A stretch of 64,000 bases of DNA. Source: Piromyces finnis (Eukaryota > Neocallimastigomycota > Neocallimastigomycetes > Neocallimastigales > Neocallimastigaceae). Shown in pieces: positions 22,226 through 32,238 of the stretch. Both the position numbers and the translations under genes were made by a program. A model generated the notes under the pieces. The model was given only the letters and a program-made list of their open reading frames with translations. It searched no databases and had not been told where the DNA came from. Positions within the stretch are counted from its first letter, which is position 1; every line of letters starts with the position of its first letter. Where the stretch lies: positions 124,001 to 188,000 of the forward strand of contig MCFH01000068.1 of NCBI GenBank assembly GCA_002104945.1. The letters run 5' to 3'.

Positions 22226-23683
22226 TAATAACTGATAACGGATTGGTAGTTATATTATAACTTTTTAACTACTTCTTCTGTTATCTTATTGTTTTATCTC
22301 GACAGCTATTGTACGAGCTTTAACAATATCTACTAGTTTTATTAATTTATTTTAAGTTATTTTATAGTTTTAATAGTTTTATTATTTTAATAATATTTAT
22401 ATAGAATAATAACACCAGATTTATTCTATAAAATATTATTTATTATTAACACAATAATTACAAATTAGAAAAGTTTAATTTCGTTTTTATATTTTCTTTT
22501 ATTTATTGTTCTTACGCTCTTTTTAACAATAATTTTTATTATATAAAAACTTATTTTTGTCTTTTAAATATTATTATGTATTCACTAATTAACTATATTA
22601 ACTATTATTAAAAATTCAACTTCTTATTAATATGTTAAGTCTTCCCATTTTCTACTAAAAATTATTATTATTCTTTATAATAAAAATTATTTTTATAATT
22701 TAACCCAATCAAATATATAAATTTATAAAATATTTGATTTTATGTAAATTATATTTTTATAATAAACTATATAAAATTATTTAATAATTATTTTATAATA
22801 AAAATTTCTACTAATATCAAATGTATAATATATTTATAATTATTATTTATCATAACTAGTGAAGGCTCTAGTAAAATATTCTACTAGATAAAGTAATTAA
22901 CGGTCGTAAAGGTTTAAATTTATTTAACAAATAAATAAATAATAAATAAAGAGTTAAAAATATTTAGTTTTGAAGGGAAATTTCTGGTGAGTATAAACCT
23001 GAACTTAGTTTAGTATAGTTTACATATCCTCGAGGATATATAACAACTTAAATTTATTAAATATTGAAATATTAATTATATTTTACTATTAAAGAGAAAA
23101 TTTTATAATTATTTATAATATTATAAAAAAATTTTTACAAATGAAAGCAATAATATAAAAAGGAAATATAATATGAAAATAAATAAAAAAATATTAATAT
23201 TTTTCTAAAAAAAATAGAATATGCTTTATGGTTTTATTTTTTAAGTAATAATAATAATAATATATATATATAAAGTCTTTAAAGAAATAAATCATTACAT
23301 TGATGATACAATATGTAAATTAAGGTTAAATAAAATTAAATTTTTTAATATATTAATCCTTAATATTATATAAAATAAAAATTTAATTAGATGAAATTGT
23401 GTTTAAAAATTATATAAAAATTATGAATAATTATTTTTTTAAAATAATTTTACAAATATTATTTCCTAATCCTAAAAATTATATAAATATTCTTTAAAAA
23501 AACTTATAAAATATATATAAACTAATAAATAAAATATTTAATATAAAATAAATAAAATATTTAATATAAAATAAATAATAATAACAATTAAAATTATATA
23601 TATTTATATTAAAAGTTTATAATGATTATAAAAAAGTAATTATAATATAATTTTTATCATATTTAAAATAATAAATATTCAAT
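22226..23683. other. AT-rich intergenic with a repeat relic
   Basis: Contains dispersed repeat E (22855-23005, reverse complement of 5520-5680). The rest is A/T low-complexity sequence. No gene recognised. Confidence 0.6.
22855..23005 (-). repeat. Dispersed repeat E, copy 2
   Basis: Reverse complement matches the block order at 5520-5680 (AGTTCAGGTTT, TTTATT array, CCGTTAATTACTTTA, GAGCCTTCACTAG). Diverged, hence old. Confidence 0.6.
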
Positions 23684-23686
23684 TAA

Positions 23687-25637
23687 ATATTATTAAACAT
23701 AATTATAATTAGTATATTATTTTTGTTAATAGGTTTATATATAATAAATGTTGTAAGGTCTAAAAGTAAATATTAATAAAATGATAATTATACTTAATAT
23801 TTTAATAAAATAAAATAAAATATAATTGTTAATTATTGTCTTAAAATAAATATTTAGAAAATATAAAAAATAAAAGAAATGTTGCAATAAAAAAATATAA
23901 TCTTTATGAAGATAAAATAAGTAAAGAAATAACAAAAAATAGTTCAGGATATTTATATTATTGCGATAGTAATAATAAATGTAAATGGATAAATGAAATT
24001 GGTTATTTTGTTAATAATAAAGATGATATTTATTATTGCGATGGTAGAAGTGATAGTAAATGTTCAAAAACTGTAGCTGAAGAAAGTTGTACATTTGATA
24101 ATATTGGAAAATTATTTTATAATACTCAAAATAAAAATGACGAAGATATTTATATATGTCTTAATTATAACGGAAACAAAGGAATAATCAAAAAGTTAGA
24201 AGATAATAATGTAAAATATATTGTTTATTATAATAAAAATAATATATTTAAATTAACAGAAGGAAAAGTAGCAGTTATTAAAATTAGTAATAATTCTGTG
24301 GTTTTAAGTAACTCAAGTAAAGTATTATTAAATAAAAATAAAATAAGAAAAGTTATAAAAAATATTAATTTTAATATAAAATTATTAAAAATATTAAAGA
24401 ATCATTAAAAAATAAATATATATATATGGATGGAATAACAAATGCTATATTGGAAAGGAATGAATGTCCAAACGATAAATATGATGATATAATTGAATTT
24501 AAAAATAATAATGTAATTATAGAGGAAGTTGAACCAGAGTCAGAAGAAGAAATTGAACCAGAAGGTGAAATAGAGCCAGAAGTTGAAATTGAACCAGAAG
24601 GTGAAATAGAGCCAGAAGGTGAAATAGAGCCAGAAGGTGAAATTGAACTAGAAGTTGAAATTGAACCAGAAGTTGAAATTGAACCAGAAGTTGAAATTGA
24701 ACCAGAAGGTGAAATAGAGCCAGAAGGTGAAATTGAACCAGAAGTTGAAATTGAACCAGAAGTTGAAATTGAACCAGAAGTTGAAATAGAGCCAGAAGTT
24801 GAAATAGAGCCAGAAGTTGAAATTGAACCAGAAGTTGAAATAGAGCCAGAAGGTGAAATAGAGCCAGAAGGTGAAATTGAACCAGAAGTTGAAATTGAAC
24901 CAGAAGGTGAAATAGAGCCAGAAGGTGAAATTGAACCAGAAGGTGAAATTGAACCAGAAGTTGAAATTGAACCAGAAGGTGAAATTGAACCAGAAGTTGA
25001 AATTGAACCAGAAGTTGAAATTGAACCAGAAGTTGAAATTGAACCAGAAGTTGAAATTGAACCAGAAGTTGAAATTGAACCAGAAGTTGAAATTGAACCA
25101 GAAGTTGAAATTGAACCAGAAGTTGAAATTGAACCAGAAGTTGAAATTGAACCAGAAGGTGAAATTGAACCAGAAGTTGAACCAGAGTCAGAAGTTGAAA
25201 TAGAGCCAGAAGTTGAAATTGAACCAGAAGTTGAAATTGAACCAGAAGTTGAAATTGAACCAGAAGGTGAAATTGAACCAGAAGGTGAAATTGAACCAGA
25301 AGGTGAAATTGAACCAGAAGTTGAAATAGAGCCAGAAGGTGAAATAGAGCCAGAAGGTGAAATTGAACCAGAAGGTGAAATTGAACCAGAAGGTGAAATT
25401 GAACCAGAAGTTGAAATTGAACCAGAAGTTGAAATTGAACCAGAAGTTGAAATTGAACCAGAAGTTGAAATTGAACCAGAAGTTGAAATTGAACCAGAAG
25501 TTGAAATTGAACCAGAAGTTGAAATTGAACCAGAAGTTGAAATTGAACCAGAAGTTGAAATTGAACCAGAAGTTGAAATTGAACCAGAAGTTGAAATTGA
25601 ACCAGAAGTTGAAATTGAACCAGAAGATGAAAATTGA
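23687..25637 (+). CDS. Secreted scaffoldin-like Cys-rich protein with EVEIEP repeat tail (frameshifted)
   Basis: Proposed structure: exon 1 (frame from 23687 to 23765) encodes a hydrophobic signal-like stretch ([11 protein letters not shown]); GTAAAT donor at 23766; 92-nt intron; TTTAG acceptor at 23857; exon 2 in phase. Exon 2 has paired cysteine motifs ([37 protein letters not shown]), typical of the repeated modules in scaffoldin-like proteins of anaerobic gut fungi. Between 24375 and 24405 the frame shifts by one base in an A/T run, then continues as [17 protein letters not shown] and ends in about 60 hexapeptides [12 protein letters not shown] before TGA at 25635. No ATG is seen in exon 1 (ATA at the expected place), so the gene may be a pseudogene or start further upstream. 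Role in cellulosome-like complexes is only suggested by similarity. Confidence 0.5.
24547..25622 (+). repeat. 18-bp coding minisatellite (E-V/G-E-I-E-P), about 60 units
   Basis: Unit GAAGTTGAAATTGAACCA with two synonymous forms (ATT GAA and ATA GAG) and a V/G alternation, arranged in blocks. One unit is changed to EPESE near 25180. Because the unit is a multiple of three without stops, shadow frames stay open on both strands. Confidence 0.97.
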
Positions 25638-25810
25638 CAAAAATAAATATAATAGAGAATTTGAAAAGTAGATTATTGTAAATATTATTTTAAAGTAAAA
25701 TAAATGTATATTTAAAATATAATTTTTAATAATTTATTTATGTATATAAAATTAACTTTTAGTTAAATTAGTTTTAAAATTTTATTTTATATAAATTTAA
25801 TAAATAACTA

Positions 25811-25811
25811 T

Positions 25812-25843
<32 letters not shown>

Positions 25844-25847
25844 ATAT
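25811..25847 (+). repeat. (AAAT)n microsatellite
   Basis: About nine AAAT units downstream of the scaffoldin-like gene. Confidence 0.9.
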
Positions 25848-26235
25848 ATATTTAAATTATTGTTTTTTTATAAAATAAAACTCTTGGGAACTTGCCTTCA
25901 ATTATTTAATAAATGGAGTTTTTCAAGGGGCTCTACTCATGCTCATGGTACTGAGCGAATAGAGTCGATATTTTGAGTGTTAGTTGTTATATCAATATCC
26001 CTCACTCCTTCAACTTATTTTAGATAGTAGTTGCTTTAACAACTTTTGTAACATACCATTTTAAACTTAAAATTGTTTGATTCGGTAGTATTAAATACTG
26101 ATTTTGAATATTTTTTGATTTCATTTTTATTTTAGCTTTCATTGATAATTTGTTATCCCAGTTTACTACTTATTCTCTTTGTTCTTTTATTCCTTTTTAC
26201 TCTCTATATGTTGATTAGTCAGATAAGTTTATCCC

Positions 26236-26367
26236 ACTCAAGGGGGTCTACTCATGCTCATGGTACTGAGAGAGTAGAAAGAATTAAATCCAAGTATTGC
26301 GCAATGGATGCTTGGTTAGTCTTTAAGGGAAAATTATTAGGACTAAGCTCATGGTACTGAGCGATTA
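26236..26367 (+). ncRNA. Structured LINE 5' leader domain, LINE B copy 1
   Basis: CTACTC (26248-26253) pairs with GAGTAG (26272-26277) around CTCA-TGGTAC-TGAG; CCAAG (26290-26294) and CTTGG (26311-26315) flank palindrome ATTGCGCAAT (26296-26305); TTAGTC (26316-26321) pairs with GACTAA (26341-26346); GCTCA-TGGTAC-TGAGC (26347-26362) forms the last hairpin. Predicted RNA structure at the element's 5' end. Confidence 0.55.
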
Positions 26368-26959
26368 AAAAACATTTTATTCATCGAATTTAAGTATTTG
26401 ATGAATAAGTGAATGTTTGATTTTTCAGGTAAGTTTGTATAGTATTTAATTAGAAGAGTAATACATTTTGTTGCTGTATTTTTTCTTTTATTCATGTATT
26501 CATGTAGTACTACTCTTCTCTTGTAAGAATCCAATGTAGTCAACTTTAGCATTTGCATTGTACTTTTATATTCATGTAGCTATTGTTGTATTGTTTCTTG
26601 TAAGAGACTGATTCACTCTACATCATGTAAAAATACTATTCACAAGCTTTCTGGTGTCGACATTCTTGATTCAAATTTTTTACCAATTTAAATATTTAAT
26701 GAAAAGTAAAGTCAAACAAGTTTAGTGTCAAAAAGCGAATCGAATTTACTAACAACAAACCAAAACTAGAATTTTTAAAGAAAATTTACAACTAGAATTC
26801 AAAAAAAAGAAACTTTAAACAAAGCATCGTAACAATTTTTGTACTATCCAGTACTTTTAAGAAGAGAGAGAGAGACAGATTTTTTCCATATACGTTATAT
26901 TTATAATTTTTATTAGTATTTATTTTATATTCAATATTTTTTAATTAGAATTTATTATC

Positions 26960-29005
26960 ATGTCAGTCCTTTATATTAAAGATAAGAATTATATCAGACG
27001 TGGTACCCGGTCTTATGGTATCCCCTTAGATGATATTCGCTCCTTCTTTATCCGTGGTATTCGATCATGGTCAGTAAATATGCTATGGGAAAAACTCGAG
27101 GTTATTCTAGAAGATAAATTTAATTCAGTTATTAGTGTTAAATATTTTCAGACTTTCAATGATCACTTTTTCTTAGTCAAGGTTCATGGTTCAACAAAAG
27201 ATTGTATTAAAATCTTACACATGTTAAAGAAGAAACTTTCAGTTACCTCAATTTCCTTTTCAGCTCGTAGTAGAAGGAATCACAAATACACTTTTTCCAC
27301 ACTCAAACGTAAAATTTTAGTTTCTAATAAACATCAACATTCTATTCAACAATCATTTCAACAATCAGTTCAACAATCTCATCAACAATCCGATCTTCAA
27401 CAAGATCTTCAACAAGATCTTCAACAAGTTTCCCATCATAAAAATATTCCAGATCTACAGCAAACACAATTTCAATCTCAACATTCAACAATTAATTCTA
27501 ATAGCTCTATCAACTCTGATAACAGTTCAATAGTTGATAGTTCTTCAGTTTCACAGCCATCTAGTAATAGTTCTACTTATTCCTCTGATGCATCATCCAT
27601 TAATAATGATGACCTTGATAATAATAATAATAGCAACGATTCTTCCTCATCCATCAAGCCTGATAACTTTTCTTTTTGTCTTAGTTGGAACACCAATGGG
27701 TGGAATCACGAAAAGAGAGATAGTATTAGCTATTTCACAGCTATTTTCAAACCATTATTTTTATGTTTCCAAGAAACTGGTAATGGTTCTGGTTCGAATA
27801 CAGATTATCCTTGTCGTGTTACTTTGCGAAACTATAGACACTTTTTCAAGAAAGCTGACGAATCAGCTCCGGGAATGAGAGGTTTATATTTAGGTTTTCA
27901 CAATTCATGTCAAGCCTTACTTGAAAACTTCTCTGGAAAGTATATTATTTCTATTTATACTTTTAGTCTCTGGAATAGATTCAAATGCTCGATTGGAAAT
28001 GTGTATATGCCTCATAGTCATCACAACATCTATGTTGATCATGCAAAGTTAGAAGTTCGCTTGTGGTTACAAACTCATTCATCCCATCCATCGATTCTTG
28101 TTGGTGATTTTAATATGTCTAAAGTAAAATTATCCAACTGGTTATCAACTAATGGATTAGGAGATTGGGAAATTCTTCCGCTTAGAGGGTCGACTATCTC
28201 TTGGACTCGAGGTGATCAATCTTCCGACATTGACCATGCTCTTATCAATTCGAAGATGAAAGATCTTATTCACTCAGGATCATTTATAAATAATTTTTAT
28301 CCTGTATCAGACCATAAGCCACTTCTTATTAATGGTAAAATTATTCCTATGGAAGATTTTTCTAATGACTTTAATGTTCCTAAGAAAATTCTGAAATGGA
28401 ATAGATTAAAATGTATTGAGGAAAAGGAATCTATTCTCAGTCATAATAAATTCCAAATACTTTCAGCAAAAATCAACGATCCTAATGTTTCTACAGATGA
28501 ACTTTCCAAAGAGTTTACTTCAACTGCTTTTTCAATTGCAGACGAGCTCAGTATTACTTCAGCAAATAATGTTATAAAGTCTTCATTTCATATTTCACAA
28601 CAAATTTTTAATCTCCAAAAAATCAAAATGAAGTTGTATAAGAGATTTAAAAAAGAAAGAATTTATGATATAGATGAATTTATTAAAAGAATTAAAATCT
28701 ACCGTAAGCTCATTGATTACATCCACAAAAGATGTAATGAATTTAGGAAACAAGAATATCTTCATTAGATTAAAACAGGATGTGAGTATATGAAGAGTCA
28801 TAATCCTAAGAAGGCCTGGAAATGGATCAAGAAAACTGCAAAAATTGGAAAAGATTCTTTCTTTATTGCTCAACCAATTAAAAATAAAAATGGAGAATTA
28901 GTTGTTGCTACGGAAGAACAACTAGATGTGTGGCATGATCATTTCGAAAAGCTTGCATCAGATCCAAGTGGTGTAAGTCTTGATTTGGAGCATTGGTATG
29001 AATAA
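26960..29005 (+). pseudogene. LINE B frame 1: N-terminal domain plus APE-type endonuclease
   Basis: ATG at 26960. Residues 1-115 form a basic, possibly nucleic-acid-binding domain with no motif I can name; 128-235 are Gln- then Ser/Asn-rich; 238-455 are an exonuclease-endonuclease-phosphatase domain with WNTNGWN (243-249), FQETG (270-274), GDFN (382-385), SDIDHA (422-427) and SDHKPL (450-455), the catalytic set of LINE nicking endonucleases. TAG at 28766-28768 replaces a tryptophan codon (TGG in the copy at 39257-39646). Beyond it the frame continues through KKAWKWIKKTAK to a TAA at 29003-29005 that all three LINE B copies share. Confidence 0.88.
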
Positions 29006-29032
29006 CCAACGAATAAACGTTTTTCACTTCCT

Positions 29033-31483
29033 ATGCTTGATGAGTGGGATATCAACCAAGATATTAGTATTGATGAAGTCAAGTCAGCTATCCTCACTAC
29101 TCCAAATTATAAAGCATCAGGTCCGGATGGTATTCCAATTGAATTTTACAAAGCATTAATTCCATCAAGTAATGATTCTAATAATGCTACAGATAATAAT
29201 TCTTCCGGTAATACTACTTCAGATAATGATGCTCATGGTTTAAATTTTATTCTTAAATTATTCAACCGTATTTGGGATGGAGATTTCCCCAACTCATGGA
29301 ATGAATCCAGTATTGTTTCTATTCCTAAGAAGGGAGATTTGACAGATTGTGATAACTATCGAGGTATATCACTTATCAATAATGGTATTAAGTTGATTTC
29401 CAAAATTGTCACCACTAGAATCTCAGAATATGGTCTAAAGAATAATTTCATTAGACCTGAACAATTTGGTTTTCGAAAAAAGGAAGAAAGTATTAGTCTT
29501 TTCATTTCAATCCAAGAAATATGCCGTAGACGTCAATTAGATAATAAAGAGACATATTTGGCCTTTTTAGATCTCAGGAAAGCATACGATTCAGTCCCAA
29601 TCGGTAATATTCTCCATAAATTAGATTGTTTAGGAATCCGAGGTAAGAGTCTACAATTTATCAAAAATTTATATTTAACATCTAAGGCTAATGTCAAATT
29701 AGATGGACAATTCTCGAAATCTTTTGATGTGAAGAAAGGAGTCCGTCAAGGTTGCCCTCTTTCTCCTATTCTCTTTAATCTCTTTATTAATGATATATTT
29801 AGAGAGTGCGAAGATCTAGGAGTCAGTTTGGGTGACACTCGATGCTGTGGTGGACTTTTTGCAGATGATATAGTTATTTGTGCTCCAACAAGAGGATGCT
29901 TAAAAAAGATGCTTAGAAGAGTTAATGAATGGGCATTGTATAATGAAATGGAATTTGGTATCCAGAAATGTTCAACGATGGTGATTCCTCCTGAATCAAT
30001 AGAAAATCAGAACATGAGAGATCCAACATTTTACTTAGCAGGACAACCCATTCCAACTACTGATTGCTATACTTATCTTGGTGTTCCATTTGATAAGAAT
30101 CTGTCCCTTAAACCAGTAATTAAAGCTCTTAATAACAAAGTTTTGAAAGGGCTTTTCTCAGTCAGTAAATTCTTAAGAAATCCTAATATTCCTATTCCTT
30201 TCAAAAAACTAGTACTTAACTCACAAGTGATTAGCAGAGTTTCATACTTTGCACCATTACTTGGATCCAACAAAGCTAGGTCTAGGATTGCTCAGAAGCA
30301 TGTTAACAAAGGAATACGATGGGTTGCCGGAGTTCATAAAGCTGTATCGTTTATATCTTTATACTCTATTTCAAAAGATTTGAATATTCCTCCATTGTCA
30401 GCCAAATGTGCGTTAGCTCAGGTTAGATGTTTTAACAAATGGAAAAACTCAAATTGTATTATCTCACACCTTGTCAATTACATTCCTAAATTTAGAAAAT
30501 ACACGTGGTGCAAATCAAGTAGGACACTTGATAAAAAACTAAAGAAGCATGGAGATGTTAAAGCAGTTAAAAACTTTTATTGGAAAGATCTCAAAGGGAA
30601 TTCAATCAAAGCGCAATATTATGATGATAATAAATTTATTGAAACTAAAGATTTTATTAAATTATGTTATGAGTACCCAGAGTTTGCCTATGGCTTCTAC
30701 TGGCTATTGAAAGCAAGAAGCGGATACAAGTTGGATGCTAGAGTTGCCAAAGCTGCTAAATTTGTTGATCCAGTTTGTCCTAACTACTGTCCATGTTGCA
30801 AGTGTGGAGATCAAAGTATTAAACATTGGTTATTAGATTGTCCAACATTTAGAGATATCCGTATTAAACATTATGATTCCATAGTCCAGCTATTAAATTT
30901 TTTCAGTCAACGTAATTCCAATAGTCCTATCAATAATAATGAAATTGATAATATCAGTAGAGATAGTAATAACATTAATAGTAATAGTAACAATAGTAGT
31001 AATAACAATAGTAATAGTAACAATAGTAATAGTAACAATAGTAATAATAACAATAATAGAAATAATAATATTAGTAATGATAGCAATAGTGAAGATAATA
31101 ATTCTAATTTAGATAGTAATTTAGTTAATGATAGTAATAGTTCTAATAATCCGGTGAATATTAATGTGTATGATTATTCTAGTGTGTGCAGTAAAATATT
31201 TAAATTCCTTCTTGGGGGAAGAAGTTTTAACAATATCAATTACAATTCAAGGGAATGGAAAGAACTTTGTAAGCATCAGATTCAATCTGGTACTAATGAA
31301 GGAACACCATTCTTGACGGTAACCGCGGAACTTCTAACCAAAATCATGCCTTTTGCTATTGGCCAGCAATGGTCAATGTTCAAAAGGTTTGAAGCAACAT
31401 CCAAGAGCGTCAATGCTGAAGAAACAGTAAGACAGGCCAGGAGGGCCAGCGCAACCAATGGAGATCATAATTTTGTTCCATGA
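29033..31483 (+). CDS. LINE B frame 2: reverse transcriptase with C-terminal zinc motif
   Basis: 816 codons, intact. The ATG at 29033 lies 27 nt after the TAA of frame 1, in the same phase. RT motifs: GPDGIPIEFYKAL (30-42), SIVSIPKKGD (93-102), RPEQFGF (141-147), LAFLDLRKAYDSVP (176-189, catalytic D180), GVRQGCPLSPILFNLFIND (236-254), FADD (276-279), YLGVPFD. A zinc-type motif CPNYCPCCKCGD...HWLLDC lies near 575-600, followed by an Asn/Ser microsatellite-like stretch and a conserved end (FLLGGRSF). Copies RNA into DNA at the nicked target. In most LINEs this domain is fused to the endonuclease. Confidence 0.9.
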   Translation: MLDEWDINQDISIDEVKSAILTTPNYKASGPDGIPIEFYKALIPSSNDSNNATDNNSSGNTTSDNDAHGLNFILKLFNRIWDGDFPNSWNESSIVSIPKKGDLTDCDNYRGISLINNGIKLISKIVTTRISEYGLKNNFIRPEQFGFRKKEESISLFISIQEICRRRQLDNKETYLAFLDLRKAYDSVPIGNILHKLDCLGIRGKSLQFIKNLYLTSKANVKLDGQFSKSFDVKKGVRQGCPLSPILFNLFINDIFRECEDLGVSLGDTRCCGGLFADDIVICAPTRGCLKKMLRRVNEWALYNEMEFGIQKCSTMVIPPESIENQNMRDPTFYLAGQPIPTTDCYTYLGVPFDKNLSLKPVIKALNNKVLKGLFSVSKFLRNPNIPIPFKKLVLNSQVISRVSYFAPLLGSNKARSRIAQKHVNKGIRWVAGVHKAVSFISLYSISKDLNIPPLSAKCALAQVRCFNKWKNSNCIISHLVNYIPKFRKYTWCKSSRTLDKKLKKHGDVKAVKNFYWKDLKGNSIKAQYYDDNKFIETKDFIKLCYEYPEFAYGFYWLLKARSGYKLDARVAKAAKFVDPVCPNYCPCCKCGDQSIKHWLLDCPTFRDIRIKHYDSIVQLLNFFSQRNSNSPINNNEIDNISRDSNNINSNSNNSSNNNSNSNNSNSNNSNNNNNRNNNISNDSNSEDNNSNLDSNLVNDSNSSNNPVNINVYDYSSVCSKIFKFLLGGRSFNNINYNSREWKELCKHQIQSGTNEGTPFLTVTAELLTKIMPFAIGQQWSMFKRFEATSKSVNAEETVRQARRASATNGDHNFVP

Positions 31484-31723
31484 CAAAATTTTGATCTTTG
31501 GCTCGGTGTCCCATTGGAAGTCAAATACAATTATTATACTTTAGTATGATAGTGGCTTTCTTACTTTAATTAAAATTACTAGAATACATTATACCCAATT
31601 TTTATTCATTTGTGTTTATTTAAACATATTTTTTTTTTTTATTTTTATTTTAATTTTAATTTTTTTATTACATGTATTATAATTTTAATTAAATTAATAA
31701 TAAAGTTTAAAATATTTGATGCC

Positions 31724-31755
<32 letters not shown>

Positions 31756-31758
<3 letters not shown>

Positions 31759-32238
31759 AGATAGGTTTGTTTTTTCAGTTAGTTTGTTATTCCTTTCATT
31801 TATTCTTGAGTTTCGTTGTGGGGTACGGCTTTCATTACTATAATCATATTTAATCTTTTTATTTTTTTTTCTATTTCTATATTTATTTTTTCGAGGGTCG
31901 CGGCTTTTTATTTTTCTTTTATGATTTTATATGATTCTAGTAATATCTTTTTTATTTTTTATTTTTGTAACTCTAGATTTTCTACTAACATTCTTTTGTA
32001 TACTTTTTCTATCTCTTTTCTATATATATATATATTTCTTATACTTTATATTATATGTATATTTATATATTTGTATAACTTAATTAGGTTTATTATGGAC
32101 TATTATGGTAAGTATTAACACCTTTTTTTTTTAACATTTTTATTATCAATGCTTCTATCCTGGAAAATCGAGTATTCTATTTTTATATTATAAATACTAC
32201 TCTTGTTTCAATTTTATCTTTAAAAAAAAAAAAAAAAA
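31756..32238 (+). repeat. LINE A leader, distal half (copy 2)
   Basis: Matches 50917-51375 (GAGTTTCG, GGGGTACGGC, TTCTACTAACATTC, ATTATGGACT). It ends in an A-run at 32222-32238, where it is fused to the RT region. No coding capacity. Confidence 0.8.

Larger units (their letters stand above)
26226..31755 (+). mobile_element. LINE B copy 1 (full coding length)
   Basis: Non-LTR retrotransposon with leader hairpins, an endonuclease frame (26960-29005, one TAG inside), an RT frame (29033-31483), a 3' UTR and poly(A) (31727-31755). Inserted into LINE A with GTCAGATA duplicated. The 5' end is shorter than in copy 2 (39617-45165). The coding region is the same in both copies. Confidence 0.92.

Noticed and set aside
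23735-23935. Hydrophobic minus-strand frame as a membrane protein
   Set aside because: It is antisense to the Cys-rich exon and arises from A-rich coding sequence.
24925-25671. Long KLNQK and FWFNFN frames over the 18-bp array on both strands
   Set aside because: They are automatic by-products of a stop-free 18-bp repeat; only the EVEIEP frame continues into a plausible protein.
2003-28768. Alternative genetic code, because retroelement frames contain TGA, TAG and TAA
   Set aside because: The stops hit different amino acids, related copies have sense codons there, and intact frames (57213-61577) end normally. Ordinary decay explains them.
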